The notes under the pieces: generated by a model
The model's input: only the letters and a program-made list of their open reading frames with translations
Told to the model about the DNA's origin: nothing
Database searches by the model: none
Source of the DNA: Nitrospirota bacterium
GTDB lineage: Bacteria; Nitrospirota; Nitrospiria; Nitrospirales; Nitrospiraceae
NCBI GenBank assembly: GCA_005887945.1
Contig: VBOL01000047.1
Coordinates: forward strand, 1-43,204
Length of the DNA: 43,204 bases
Reading direction: 5' to 3'
Shown: positions 34,250 to 42,821 of the stretch, piece by piece
Layout: every line of letters begins with the position of its first letter
How positions within the stretch are numbered: the stretch's first letter is position 1
Position numbers and translations under genes: made by a program

Positions 34250-34968
34250 AACCTGGCCGCAATCACAACCATCATCTGACCCACCACCTCCGAGACGGAC
34301 ATCGTCGAGGTGTCAATGAACCGGGCATCCTCAGCGGGAACCAGGGGGGCGATCAAACGGGAACGATCTCGTGTATCACGTCCCGCGAGGTCGGCTGTCG
34401 TCTCTTCAAGTGCCCTGGAATGTCCCGCCGCAACGAGTTCACGATGTCGGCGTTGCGCTCTGACAGTTGGATCCGCTTCGAGAAAAAATTTCACGTCTGC
34501 CGAAGGGAACACGTTCGTCCCCATATCCCTCCCTTCAGCCACCACCGCTCCACCTTGTCCCATTTGTCGTTGGATGGGCAACAACCAGGCCCGAACCACG
34601 GGAATTGCCGAGACCACTGATGCCGCGGCCGACACCGCAGGTGTTCGGAGATCGTCGCTCACGTCTTTGCCATTGACCAACACCGTCGCGGCCCCGTGAT
34701 GGAACTGCATCTTGAGGGAGAGGGTGGGCAAAAGAGCGGCGACCGCCTCGGCATCCGCCGGATCCCGGCCAGATTCAATTACGGCCCAGGCCATCGCACG
34801 ATAGAGGGCTCCCGTGTCAAGATACAGATAGCCCAATCGCGAGGCCAACAACCGGGCCACTGTACTCTTGCCGACACCAGCTGGACCATCGATCGTAACA
34901 ACCAGCCGACTCGCTTGCTTTTCCTCCGGAACACATCCCACGTCGCCGCTCCGTATTATAGCCGTCAC
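34246..34968 (-). CDS. cmk: cytidylate kinase
   Basis: Phosphorylates CMP and dCMP. 240 residues from GTG 34968, which overlaps the aroA stop as GTGA. The P-loop is VVTIDGPAGVGKSTVARLLA and the NMP-binding region YLYLDTGALYRAMAW; VVAEGRDMGTNVFPSADVKF, EADPTVRAQRRHREL and DRSRLIAPLVPAEDARFIDT are typical Cmk blocks. The first 20 residues are not conserved, so the true start could be slightly later, but the overlap with aroA favours coupling. Confidence 0.94.
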   Translation of the reverse strand: MTAIIRSGDVGCVPEEKQASRLVVTIDGPAGVGKSTVARLLASRLGYLYLDTGALYRAMAWAVIESGRDPADAEAVAALLPTLSLKMQFHHGAATVLVNGKDVSDDLRTPAVSAAASVVSAIPVVRAWLLPIQRQMGQGGAVVAEGRDMGTNVFPSADVKFFLEADPTVRAQRRHRELVAAGHSRALEETTADLAGRDTRDRSRLIAPLVPAEDARFIDTSTMSVSEVVGQMMVVIAARL

Positions 34969-36281
34969 CGGCGTTCAGTCAATAATTCCAATAGTGTGTG
35001 ATGAAACGCTGGAAATGATGTCTCGATGCAAGCCGCCTCGTCAATCAGGGTTGGCGCCGAAGCGGTCAAGCCTGCAATGGCCAATGACATCGCCACCCGG
35101 TGATCTCCATGGCTGCGGCCACGTGCAGCCTGCAATCGACCGTTATCTTCTGTTGTGCCAAGTCCTCGCACAACCATCCCGTCGTGTTTTTCTGTGATCT
35201 GCGCCCCCATCGCGCGCAGCTCTGCCGACACCGTCGCAATTCGATCGCTCTCTTTGACCCGCAATTCTCCGGAGATGATGGTCTCACCCTGTGAGACTGC
35301 AGCCGCGACACACAGGATGGGGAATTCATCGATCGTCTGTGGGATCAACTCCGGCCCGATCGCTACCCCACGCAGCCGTGCCGACTTCACCCGGATGTCC
35401 GCAACCGGCTCTCCTGCCTCCTCACGCCGATTGAGCAATTGAACATCCGCGCCCATTCTCGTCATCACGTCCAACAAACCTGTTCTTGTAGGATTGATCC
35501 CCACCTGTTGAATCGTCACATCCGAGCCAGGAACAACCGTCGCGCCCACGATGAAGATCGCGGCGGCAGAGAAGTCACCCGGCACGACCAATCGTGGCGC
35601 CGCATTCCACCCAACCGACGGTCGTCCGTCGATCAGCAAGGTGGGCCCTTCTCGTCGAAGCGCAATACCCAGAAACTGGAACAACCGTTCTGTATGGTCC
35701 CGTGAAAGACGCGGCTCTGTGATGCGAGTCGTCCCTTCGGCAAACAAGGCTGCGAGCAACACTGCCGACTTGATCTGCGCGCTCGCCACCGGCGAGGCGT
35801 AGGTGATCGCGCGGAGACGACTACCCATCACGGCTAAGGGCGCAAGTTCACCGCCCTTGCGTCCAGCGATGGTGGCCCCCATTTCCCGCAACGGCTTGAC
35901 GATCCGCCCCATTGGACGGCGACGAATCGATTCGTCGCCGGTCAGTACCGTAAAAAAGTCCTGTCCCGCCAGCAGGCCGGTCAGGAGACGAATGCCCGTT
36001 CCTGAATTTCCGCAATCGATCGGCCCGCTCGGCTCGGTCAGCCCCCAGAGTCCCTTGCCATACACACGTAGTTCCTCGACCGATTCATCGATGCGCACGC
36101 CGAGATTCTGGAACGCGCGCATCGTATTGAGACAATCTTCGCCTCGACAATAGCGCGCAACCGTGCTGACCCCGTTCGCCAAGGCTGTCAGGATGATGGC
36201 GCGATGAGTGATCGACTTATCGCCCGGGACGGAAATCGTTCCCCGTAAAGGTCGGCCTGGTATGATAGTTAAAGACGCCAT
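34965..36281 (-). CDS. aroA: 5-enolpyruvylshikimate-3-phosphate synthase
   Basis: Condenses shikimate-3-phosphate with PEP, sixth step of the shikimate path. 438 residues from ATG 36281 (MASLTIIPGRPLRGTISVPG). The signatures VPGDKSITHRAIILTALA, DCGNSGTGIRLLTGLLAG and RVKESDRIATVSAELRAMG, and the final GDHRVAMSLAIAGL, are all present. The GNSGTG block has the usual glycine at the position tied to glyphosate sensitivity in class I enzymes. A longer start at 36371 would overlap tyrA. It begins 7 bases after tyrA and ends overlapping cmk. Confidence 0.95.
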   Translation of the reverse strand: MASLTIIPGRPLRGTISVPGDKSITHRAIILTALANGVSTVARYCRGEDCLNTMRAFQNLGVRIDESVEELRVYGKGLWGLTEPSGPIDCGNSGTGIRLLTGLLAGQDFFTVLTGDESIRRRPMGRIVKPLREMGATIAGRKGGELAPLAVMGSRLRAITYASPVASAQIKSAVLLAALFAEGTTRITEPRLSRDHTERLFQFLGIALRREGPTLLIDGRPSVGWNAAPRLVVPGDFSAAAIFIVGATVVPGSDVTIQQVGINPTRTGLLDVMTRMGADVQLLNRREEAGEPVADIRVKSARLRGVAIGPELIPQTIDEFPILCVAAAVSQGETIISGELRVKESDRIATVSAELRAMGAQITEKHDGMVVRGLGTTEDNGRLQAARGRSHGDHRVAMSLAIAGLTASAPTLIDEAACIETSFPAFHHTLLELLTERR

Positions 36282-36288
36282 ATGTGTG

Positions 36289-37182
36289 CTATGCGGACAC
36301 CGCGAGTCGCGTAGAGAGTTTCTCTCGTTCCTGCCTTGCTCGTTCGAGTGCCTTCTCGATGCCTGCGGCATCGCCCACTCGAATGAGCTGCTTCAACTGG
36401 CTCAGCGAGCGCTCATAGGCCTCAATGAACGTGACCACATTGTCGCGGTTCCAGAGGAAAATATCGCGCCACGTTTCAGGGGAACTAGCGGCAATCCTGG
36501 TCGTATCCCGCAACCCGCCACCCGAGTGGCTTACCAGATCGAGGGAAGGAATTTGTTGATCGCGAATCTCAGCCAGGGCATTGATCAATGCAAAGGCCGC
36601 CACATGAGGCAAATGGCTCACCGCCCCAAGAATCTTGTCATGCAGATGGGCATCCATCGTGAGAACCACCGAGCCGGTTTCCTGCCACATCGTTCGAACC
36701 TGCTCAAGCGCCTGCGGATCCGTCGTTTTCGTCGGAGTGATGATGCAGCGCGCCCCCATAAAGAGCTGATCCGATCCGGCAGCCACGCCCGTCTTTTCCT
36801 TGCCGGCAATGGGATGGGCTCCGACAAAATGGACACCGGCCGGCATGGCTCGTTCAGCCTGTTCCACCAGCAGAGCCTTCACGCTTCCGACATCGGTCAC
36901 AATCGCGCCTTTTTTCAAGTAGGACGCCCACTCCGTCAGATGCCGGTCATACGTGCCGACCGGCGTGGCCAACACGACCAGGTCGGCATCCCTCACTCCG
37001 TCTTTGGGGTCGACGACGTAGCAGTCGATCGCGCCCAGCTCGACTGCAGTTTTCAAGTTTTCGACACGCCTCCCAACCCCGATGACCCTTGCCGCCAACC
37101 CCTTTCGGCGAAGAATCATGCCGAGCGATCCGCCGATCAGCCCGACTCCGATAATCGTGACCTGGGTGAAAAGCAGCGCCAT
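36289..37182 (-). CDS. tyrA: prephenate dehydrogenase
   Basis: Oxidative decarboxylation of prephenate (or arogenate) in tyrosine synthesis. 297 residues, a single TyrA domain with no fused mutase or ACT domain. The nucleotide-binding N-terminus is VTIIGVGLIGGSLGMILRRK. DLVVLATPVGTY, TDVGSVKALLVEQAE and VGAHPIAGKEKTGV (substrate His and Lys region) follow, with SHLPHVAAFALINAL and SGGGLRDTTRIAASSPETW in the dimer domain. Spaced 60 bases after aroF and 7 before aroA. Confidence 0.94.
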   Translation of the reverse strand: MALLFTQVTIIGVGLIGGSLGMILRRKGLAARVIGVGRRVENLKTAVELGAIDCYVVDPKDGVRDADLVVLATPVGTYDRHLTEWASYLKKGAIVTDVGSVKALLVEQAERAMPAGVHFVGAHPIAGKEKTGVAAGSDQLFMGARCIITPTKTTDPQALEQVRTMWQETGSVVLTMDAHLHDKILGAVSHLPHVAAFALINALAEIRDQQIPSLDLVSHSGGGLRDTTRIAASSPETWRDIFLWNRDNVVTFIEAYERSLSQLKQLIRVGDAAGIEKALERARQEREKLSTRLAVSA

Positions 37183-37242
37183 TCTTCAAACTGGACAGAG
37201 GCCGAGCCTCAATCCTGAGTCCTTCAAACACGGTCCCTCTGA

Positions 37243-38256
37243 TTACAGCTCCCGACCGACCGCCACCGCGATCTTTCGCATGTCCTGCATCAGTTCCTTG
37301 AACTTGCTCGGCTTAATGGATTCTTCACCGTCACACAATGCACATTCCGGGTTCGAATGGACTTCGATCAGAATGCCATCCGCCCCCGCAGCCACTGCAG
37401 CTTTCGACATCGGCGCCACCAGATTCCACTTGCCGGTGGCATGGCTGGGGTCGACAATGACGGGCAAATGTGAGAGCTCCTTCAGGGTCGGAACCGCAGC
37501 GAGATCGAGCGTATTGCGATATTGTGTCTCGAAGGTCCTGATCCCCCTCTCGCACAACATGACGTTCTGATTCCCGCGGGACATGATGTATTCTGCCGAC
37601 AGGAGGAATTCCTTGATCGTAGCCGAAAGTCCTCGCTTCAACAGCACCGGCTTGTCGTACGCCCCAACCTCCTTGAGGAGTTCAAAATTCTGCATGTTGC
37701 GGGCGCCAATCTGGATGATGTCGGCTTTTTCGAGAAACAATTCGATGTCGCGGGTATCTAGAATCTCGCTGACTACCGGCAACCCGGTTTGTTTCTTTGC
37801 CTCTACCAGGTAGTCTAATCCTTCACGCCCTAACCCCTGAAAGGAATAGGGCGAGGTGCGTGGCTTGTAGGCGCCTCCGCGCAAAATACTCGCTCCGGCC
37901 GCCTTGACCTCGTGGGCCATGCCGACTGTTATTTCGAGCCGCTCCACCGCGCAGGGTCCCGCCATGATGACCAGCTTGTTGCCGCCGATCTTCACGCCGC
38001 TCACATCGATAACCGTGCCTTCACGCTTAAACTCCCGGCTGACAAGCTTCCAGGGTGCGAGAATCGGCAACACACTTTCGACGCCTGGCAAGGCCGTGAG
38101 CGGTTGGTTATGCAGGATCCGATCGTCGCCGATGACTCCAATAATCGTCCGTTCCTGACCGGTCGAGAGTTGCGACTTTAGCCCCAGTTCGCGAAGCCGA
38201 TCGATAGTGTGGTCGACTTCCCGTTCGCTTGCCTCTGGTTTTAATACAATGATCAT
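37243..38256 (-). CDS. aroF: 3-deoxy-7-phosphoheptulonate synthase (DAHP synthase, AroA-I-beta type)
   Basis: First committed step of the shikimate path: PEP plus erythrose-4-phosphate. 337 residues from ATG 38256, preceded by GGTGAGGG. The N-terminal ferredoxin-like regulatory domain (MIIVLKPEASEREVDHTIDR to about residue 70) resembles that of the Thermotoga enzyme, where tyrosine or phenylalanine inhibits. The barrel shows MAGPCAVE, RGGAYKPRTSPYSFQG, IGARNMQNFELLKEVG, LLKRGLSATIKEFL, VIVDPSHATGKWN and IEVHSNPECALCDGEES (metal ligands Cys, His, Glu, Asp family-wide). Feedback inhibition is inferred from family only. Confidence 0.94.
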   Translation of the reverse strand: MIIVLKPEASEREVDHTIDRLRELGLKSQLSTGQERTIIGVIGDDRILHNQPLTALPGVESVLPILAPWKLVSREFKREGTVIDVSGVKIGGNKLVIMAGPCAVERLEITVGMAHEVKAAGASILRGGAYKPRTSPYSFQGLGREGLDYLVEAKKQTGLPVVSEILDTRDIELFLEKADIIQIGARNMQNFELLKEVGAYDKPVLLKRGLSATIKEFLLSAEYIMSRGNQNVMLCERGIRTFETQYRNTLDLAAVPTLKELSHLPVIVDPSHATGKWNLVAPMSKAAVAAGADGILIEVHSNPECALCDGEESIKPSKFKELMQDMRKIAVAVGREL

Positions 38257-38274
38257 GTTGCCCTCACCATGCAC

Positions 38275-39357
38275 TCAATGCGGATGGATCACCCGCTTGA
38301 GCGTAGCCAAGAATTCCCTGTTTTCTTCTTCCAGGCCAATAGTCACTCGAACCATACGCCCCTCGATGTGACGAACGATGATGCCCTCCCTCAGCATTGC
38401 CTCAAACACCGCGCGACCGTCTCGTCCGACATCGACATAGAAAAAATTCGCTTCGCTCGGGATCGGCGCAAACCCGAGCGCGGTCAATCCCTTGACCATC
38501 TGCTCCATCCCGGCTGCATTCACCGCCCGGCTCCGCGCCACATGTTCGTCGTCGCCGAGGGCGGCGAGCGCGGCGCGCTGCGCCAGACTGTTGGCGTTGA
38601 AGGGAGGGCGGACTCGATTCAAGAAATTAGTGATCTCCGCTGTCGCCACACCGTATCCAATTCGCAATCCAGCGAGGCCATAGATTTTAGAAAACGTCCG
38701 CAGCACAATCACGTTCCGCCCCTGCTTTACATAGGTCAGGGAATCCGGAAACTGCTGGCTCCTGACGTACTCGTAATAGGCTTCGTCGAACACCACGACA
38801 ACATGCGCCGGCACGCGCGAGAGCAGAAGTTCGACCTCATCGGCTGACACCATCGTTCCGGTTGGATTATTGGGGTTACAGAGAAACAGGAGTCGTGTCC
38901 GATCGGTAATGGCATCCGCCATCGCCTGAAGATCGTGCCGCCACTGCTTCAACGGGACGATGATAGGCTTGCCGTGGGCTGCCGTAACCTCAATTTTGTA
39001 TATGACGAAGGTCTGATCGGCCATGACCGCTTCATCGCCTGAGGCCAAAAACGTACGGGCGAGCAGGCCCAAGATTTCATCCGATCCATTCCCGAGAATG
39101 ACCTGATCCTGGGTCACCTTCCAGCGATCCGCCAGGGCTTCGCGCAAGCGAAACGCGCCTCCATCAGGATAGCGATGCAGGGTCGCGGTTCCCTCGCTCA
39201 ACGCGGCGAGCGCCTTCGGGGAGGAGCCTAACGGATTCTCGTTGGACGCCAGTTTAATGGCGCGTGCAAGACCCAGTTCCCGTTGGAGTTCCTCAATCGG
39301 CTTCCCAGGAACATATGGACTCAGCGAGGCGATATCTGGATGGACCTTCAGTGGCAT
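38275..39357 (-). CDS. hisC: histidinol-phosphate aminotransferase family protein
   Basis: PLP class I/II aminotransferase, 360 residues. KLASNENPLGSSPKALAALS is the HisC N-terminal signature; LFLCNPNNPTGTMVS binds the cofactor, VVVFDEAYYEYV supplies the ring aspartate, TFSKIYGLAGLRIGYG the Schiff-base lysine and RPPFNANSLAQRAALAAL the substrate side. The position between pheA and aroF, with gaps of 4 and 18 bases, suggests it acts on aromatic substrates (phenylpyruvate, prephenate or hydroxyphenylpyruvate) as well as, or instead of, histidinol phosphate. No his genes are nearby. Confidence 0.9.
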   Translation of the reverse strand: MPLKVHPDIASLSPYVPGKPIEELQRELGLARAIKLASNENPLGSSPKALAALSEGTATLHRYPDGGAFRLREALADRWKVTQDQVILGNGSDEILGLLARTFLASGDEAVMADQTFVIYKIEVTAAHGKPIIVPLKQWRHDLQAMADAITDRTRLLFLCNPNNPTGTMVSADEVELLLSRVPAHVVVVFDEAYYEYVRSQQFPDSLTYVKQGRNVIVLRTFSKIYGLAGLRIGYGVATAEITNFLNRVRPPFNANSLAQRAALAALGDDEHVARSRAVNAAGMEQMVKGLTALGFAPIPSEANFFYVDVGRDGRAVFEAMLREGIIVRHIEGRMVRVTIGLEEENREFLATLKRVIHPH

Positions 39358-39361
39358 GGCA

Positions 39362-40438
39362 TTAACTGTGGGCCGGATAGGACCCGAGGACTTTCATGAA
39401 AAGGCAGCGGCCAGTGATTTCTTCGACGGCTTTCTTGACACGCTCTTCCTCAATATGTCCTTCGATATCGACGAAGAAAATGTACTCCCAGGCTTTTCGC
39501 CTGGAAGGACGCGATTCAATCTTGGTCATGCTCAGGCCATGAGAGGCAAAAGGCCGGAGCAGATCGTACAGGGCACCGACTTTATCTTTCACCGAGAGCA
39601 TTAATGAGGTTTTATCTTTTCCCGTACGCTCGGGCGGCTTCTGAGACAATATGAGAAAGCGGGTCATGTTGTTTATATTATCTTCGATGCGGGCCTTGAT
39701 GACCTTCAAGCCGTACAGCTGGGCCGCCAACTCCGATGCAATGGCGGCGACAAAGGGATTCTCCATGCACAGTTCCGCGGCACGTGCCGTGCTCGCCACC
39801 TCCGACAAGGGCACATTGGGTAAGTTGGTTTCCAGCCAATTTCGGCATTGGGCAATCGCATGGGGATGAGAGTGGATGTTTTTCACCTCTTCCATCACGC
39901 CAGACTTCGACATCAAATGATGGGACACCTCCTGGAGGATTTCGCCATAGATCAGGAGGTTGGAATCAATGAACATATCGAGCGTGTGGTTGACCACACC
40001 TTCTGTCGTGTTCTCGATCGGGACCACGCCAAAATTGGCTCGCCCCCGCTCGACTTCACTGAACACGTCCTTGATGCTATTGACCGGAATATATTGGGGG
40101 GACGACCCGAATTTCTGCATGCAGGCCATGTGCGTAAACGTGGCTCTGGGACCGAGATAGGCCACTTTCTGAGGGCCCTCGAGTGAGAGGGAGGCGGACA
40201 TGATTTCTCGATAGACTGGACGAATCGCCTCGGTTGGAAATGGTCCGGTGTTCTGCTGTATGAGGCGCTTGATTATCGCCGCCTCCCGCGCCGGGGTATG
40301 GAGATTGGCATCCGCATCCTGCTGTTTCTTGAGCTTGCCGATCTCGACGACGCTTTTGGACCGATCATTCAGCAGGCGCAAAATCTCGTCATCGATGCGA
40401 TCGATCTCTTTCCGGTACTCGGAAAAGTCTCCGGACAT
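39362..40438 (-). CDS. pheA: bifunctional chorismate mutase/prephenate dehydratase
   Basis: Converts chorismate to prephenate and on to phenylpyruvate. 358 residues from ATG 40438 (AGGGGG upstream). Chorismate mutase (AroQ) lies at about 1-85: YRKEIDRIDDEILRLLNDRS, EIGKLKKQQ, RPVYREIMSASLSLE. Prephenate dehydratase is at about 90-270: VAYLGPRATFTHMACMQKFG, GVVPIENTTEGVVNHTLDMF, SHPHAIAQCRNWL, NNMTRFLILSQ. The ACT domain is at about 280-355: TSLMLSVKDKVGALYDLLRP and GLSMTKIESRPSRRKAWEYI, including the ESRP motif for phenylalanine. It heads the pheA-hisC-aroF-tyrA-aroA group. Confidence 0.96.
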   Translation of the reverse strand: MSGDFSEYRKEIDRIDDEILRLLNDRSKSVVEIGKLKKQQDADANLHTPAREAAIIKRLIQQNTGPFPTEAIRPVYREIMSASLSLEGPQKVAYLGPRATFTHMACMQKFGSSPQYIPVNSIKDVFSEVERGRANFGVVPIENTTEGVVNHTLDMFIDSNLLIYGEILQEVSHHLMSKSGVMEEVKNIHSHPHAIAQCRNWLETNLPNVPLSEVASTARAAELCMENPFVAAIASELAAQLYGLKVIKARIEDNINNMTRFLILSQKPPERTGKDKTSLMLSVKDKVGALYDLLRPFASHGLSMTKIESRPSRRKAWEYIFFVDIEGHIEEERVKKAVEEITGRCLFMKVLGSYPAHS

Positions 40439-40629
40439 AACTAACCCCCTATTTCCATCCCAGTGAGGCGGGCACCCGTCCGTCGGCTGAAATGGCACAA
40501 GCTAAGTGTGAAATGATACAGGAACCATTCCTGGCAATGCAAGGAGACCCTCGACGTTTCACGAGCTTGCGTGACGATCCCCGTCCCTTCAAATCTGCTA
40601 TGAGAAGGACTTGTCTGGGGCCAGACGCA

Positions 40630-41637
40630 TTAAGAGAAGAGGAGAGAGGTCGGCCTTTTGAAATGATCGAAGGCCAGCTTCGTGGCTTGGCGGCCACGGC
40701 CGGTTCGTTCGAGGAAGCCGGCCTGAATCAGATAGGGCTCATGGACATCTTCGAGGGTGCCCTTGTCTTCCTGGACCGCGGCCGCCAGGGATTCCACCCC
40801 GACCGGTCCTCCAGCAAACTTGTCGATGATGGTCAGAAGAATCTGACGATCCATCTCATCAAACCCCGCCGTATCGACACCCAGCCACGCGAGCGCGTCC
40901 TGGGCTACAGTCTGGGTAACTCGTCCCTCCGCCTTGACCTGGGCATAGTCGCGCACCCGTTTGATAAGCCGGTTGACGATGCGAGGGGTTCCGCGAGCAC
41001 GACCGGCAATTTCTTGCGCTCCCTCGGAATCGATCGGGATCCCGAGCACCCCCGCCGAGCGTGTCACGATGGTCTGCAGTTCCGCTGGAGAGTAGAACTC
41101 CAGGCGGTGGACGAGGCCAAATCGGTCCCGGAGTGGGGAGGTCAGGGCGCCGGCCCTGGTCGTGGCCCCGACTAGCGTAAACCGAGGGAGATCCAATTTC
41201 ACCGTTCTGGCTGCAGGCCCCTGGCCGATCACGAGATCGAGCTGATAATCCTCCATCGCTGGATAGAGCGCCTCTTCGACAGAAGCAGGGAGTCGGTGAA
41301 TCTCGTCGATGAACAGGACATCGTGTTCTTGGAGGTTCGTCAGGATGGCGGCCAAATCGCCCGCATGAGCCAAAACGAGACCGGATGTCGAGCGGAGCGC
41401 AGCCCCCATCTCACGAGCAATGATGTGGGCAATGGTGGTCTTCCCCAATCCAGGGGGGCCATAAAAGATCGTGTGATCAAGCGCTTCGTTCCGCTGCTTC
41501 GCCGCCTCGATACAAATACGCAGGGATTCTTTCATCCGCTCATGGCCGACGTACTCCTCCAAGGTCTGCGGGCGCAGCACCGTTTCGATACTTCGCTCTT
41601 CGTCCGTGATCTGCGTGCTGACAACTCGCTCGGCCAT
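40630..41637 (-). CDS. ruvB: Holliday junction branch migration helicase RuvB
   Basis: AAA+ motor that drives branch migration with RuvA. 335 residues. [20 protein letters not shown] is the conserved start; Walker A is [19 protein letters not shown], Walker [19 protein letters not shown], sensor 1 [20 protein letters not shown], and the arginine finger and winged-helix blocks include [17 protein letters not shown] and [20 protein letters not shown]. It is separated from ruvA by a Cys-rich secreted protein gene. A 191-base gap with a small inverted repeat (40613-40626) precedes pheA. Confidence 0.96.
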   Translation of the reverse strand: MAERVVSTQITDEERSIETVLRPQTLEEYVGHERMKESLRICIEAAKQRNEALDHTIFYGPPGLGKTTIAHIIAREMGAALRSTSGLVLAHAGDLAAILTNLQEHDVLFIDEIHRLPASVEEALYPAMEDYQLDLVIGQGPAARTVKLDLPRFTLVGATTRAGALTSPLRDRFGLVHRLEFYSPAELQTIVTRSAGVLGIPIDSEGAQEIAGRARGTPRIVNRLIKRVRDYAQVKAEGRVTQTVAQDALAWLGVDTAGFDEMDRQILLTIIDKFAGGPVGVESLAAAVQEDKGTLEDVHEPYLIQAGFLERTGRGRQATKLAFDHFKRPTSLLFS

Positions 41638-41664
41638 CGTGAGGGGACCTCTCTCGCTGTGGAC

Positions 41665-42153
41665 TTATTTCTTCTCCGGCGTTGGGCGGTACTTCGGTGG
41701 AGGCGGCAAGGCACCTTGCCCGGGCGTTGCTGTACTACCGCAGTCCGGCGGGCAGGTCTTACCGCCTTGGGTCGGATCCGGAAGGTTCAGCTCCATCTTC
41801 TCCAGCTGACATTGCGTGAGCCGCCCCCCATCCTGACTTCCGCAGCGAGCCGGCACAGACGAGTTGCCGATTTCACGATAGCCCTCAGGACAGGATCCGC
41901 AGACGGACAGCAGATTCGCCCCCAGTGGGACACACTGAACGAGTGTGAGATCGCCGTCCTTGCAAATCTCTTTGGACTCGGTCACGCCCGTGGTCGCATA
42001 GCCTTCAGGACACGTACCGCAGGTCTTGCGAATGCTTTTGGGTTCGCTCGACTCTTCGGCTTGCACGGGCATGGCCCCCAGCCCCAATAGGAGCACCACA
42101 AGTCCGAGGGACAATTGAGTCTGGACTATTCGTTGAATCAATCTGGTCATCAT
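41665..42153 (-). CDS. secreted cysteine-rich protein
   Basis: 162 residues. The signal peptide has core LSLGLVVLLLGLGAMPVQA. The mature protein has two copies of a C-x2-C unit, KTCGTCPEGYATTGVTES and SVCGSCPEGYREIGNSS, each followed by further cysteines (EICKDGDLTLVQC; ARCGSQDGGRLTQC), then a third pair TCPPDCGS and a Pro-rich, basic tail (PPPPKYRPTPEKK). The even spacing suggests repeated disulphide-bonded modules in the periplasm or outside. It starts 2 bases after the ruvA stop and ends 27 before ruvB, so it is embedded in the ruv operon. Family not recognised. Confidence 0.7.
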   Translation of the reverse strand: MMTRLIQRIVQTQLSLGLVVLLLGLGAMPVQAEESSEPKSIRKTCGTCPEGYATTGVTESKEICKDGDLTLVQCVPLGANLLSVCGSCPEGYREIGNSSVPARCGSQDGGRLTQCQLEKMELNLPDPTQGGKTCPPDCGSTATPGQGALPPPPKYRPTPEKK

Positions 42154-42155
42154 CC

Positions 42156-42764
42156 TTACCCCCTTGCAAGTTCCTTCAGGGATTCACGAATCATGTCTTT
42201 GAGCACGATGGTCTTAGCAGTGGATTTCTTCACCTGTTTCAGCGCCACCTTGGCATCTTGTGGACGATAGCCCAAATTCACGAGCGCCGACAGCGCGTCG
42301 TCGAAGGTTGCATCTTCCCCCTGCCTGGGTGACTCACTTGCAGACGCGAGGCCAGGATGGAGTTTTTCGACTTTATCCTTGAGCTCCAACACGAGACGGC
42401 TGGCCGACTTGTTACCGATCCCTGGAACCGTCATCAGCTTCTCGACATCTCCCGACTGAATCGCTGAGACCAGATTGGACACCGGAAGAGCCGACAATAC
42501 ACTGAGAGCCAGTTTGGGTCCAACGCCGGATACGCTGGTCAGCAGCACAAATGCATCTTTTTCCTGCGACGTTAGAAAACCGAAGAGCTGAATCGCGTCT
42601 TCGCGGACATGGGTGTGAACGCTCAGCGAGGTACTTTCACTGAGATTGGGCAACCCGTAGTAGGTACTGAGAGGAATAAAAACTTCGTATCCGACCCCGT
42701 GCACGTCAAGGACCAGATAGGTCGGCGCCTTGAAGGCCAATCGGCCTGTCAGTGAGGCGATCAT
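42156..42764 (-). CDS. ruvA: Holliday junction DNA helicase subunit RuvA
   Basis: Tetrameric junction-binding protein that loads RuvB. 202 residues. The OB-fold N-terminus is MIASLTGRLAFKAPTYLVLD and VHGVGYEVFIPLST. The helix-hairpin-helix pair appears as LLTSVSGVGPKLALSVLSAL and LMTVPGIGNKSASRLVLELK. The C-terminal domain III, which touches RuvB, includes DDALSALVNLGYRPQDAKVA. It begins 57 bases after yebC; no ruvC lies between them, unlike the common yebC-ruvC-ruvA-ruvB order. Confidence 0.95.
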   Translation of the reverse strand: MIASLTGRLAFKAPTYLVLDVHGVGYEVFIPLSTYYGLPNLSESTSLSVHTHVREDAIQLFGFLTSQEKDAFVLLTSVSGVGPKLALSVLSALPVSNLVSAIQSGDVEKLMTVPGIGNKSASRLVLELKDKVEKLHPGLASASESPRQGEDATFDDALSALVNLGYRPQDAKVALKQVKKSTAKTIVLKDMIRESLKELARG

Positions 42765-42821
42765 GCGGTCTCATGCCGTCACCGGACGAAGCAAGGTCAG
42801 CCAGCGCTGCTGCTGCAGACC

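Noticed and set aside
36208-37218. Plus-strand open frame opposite tyrA
   Set aside because: Antisense shadow of a certain gene.
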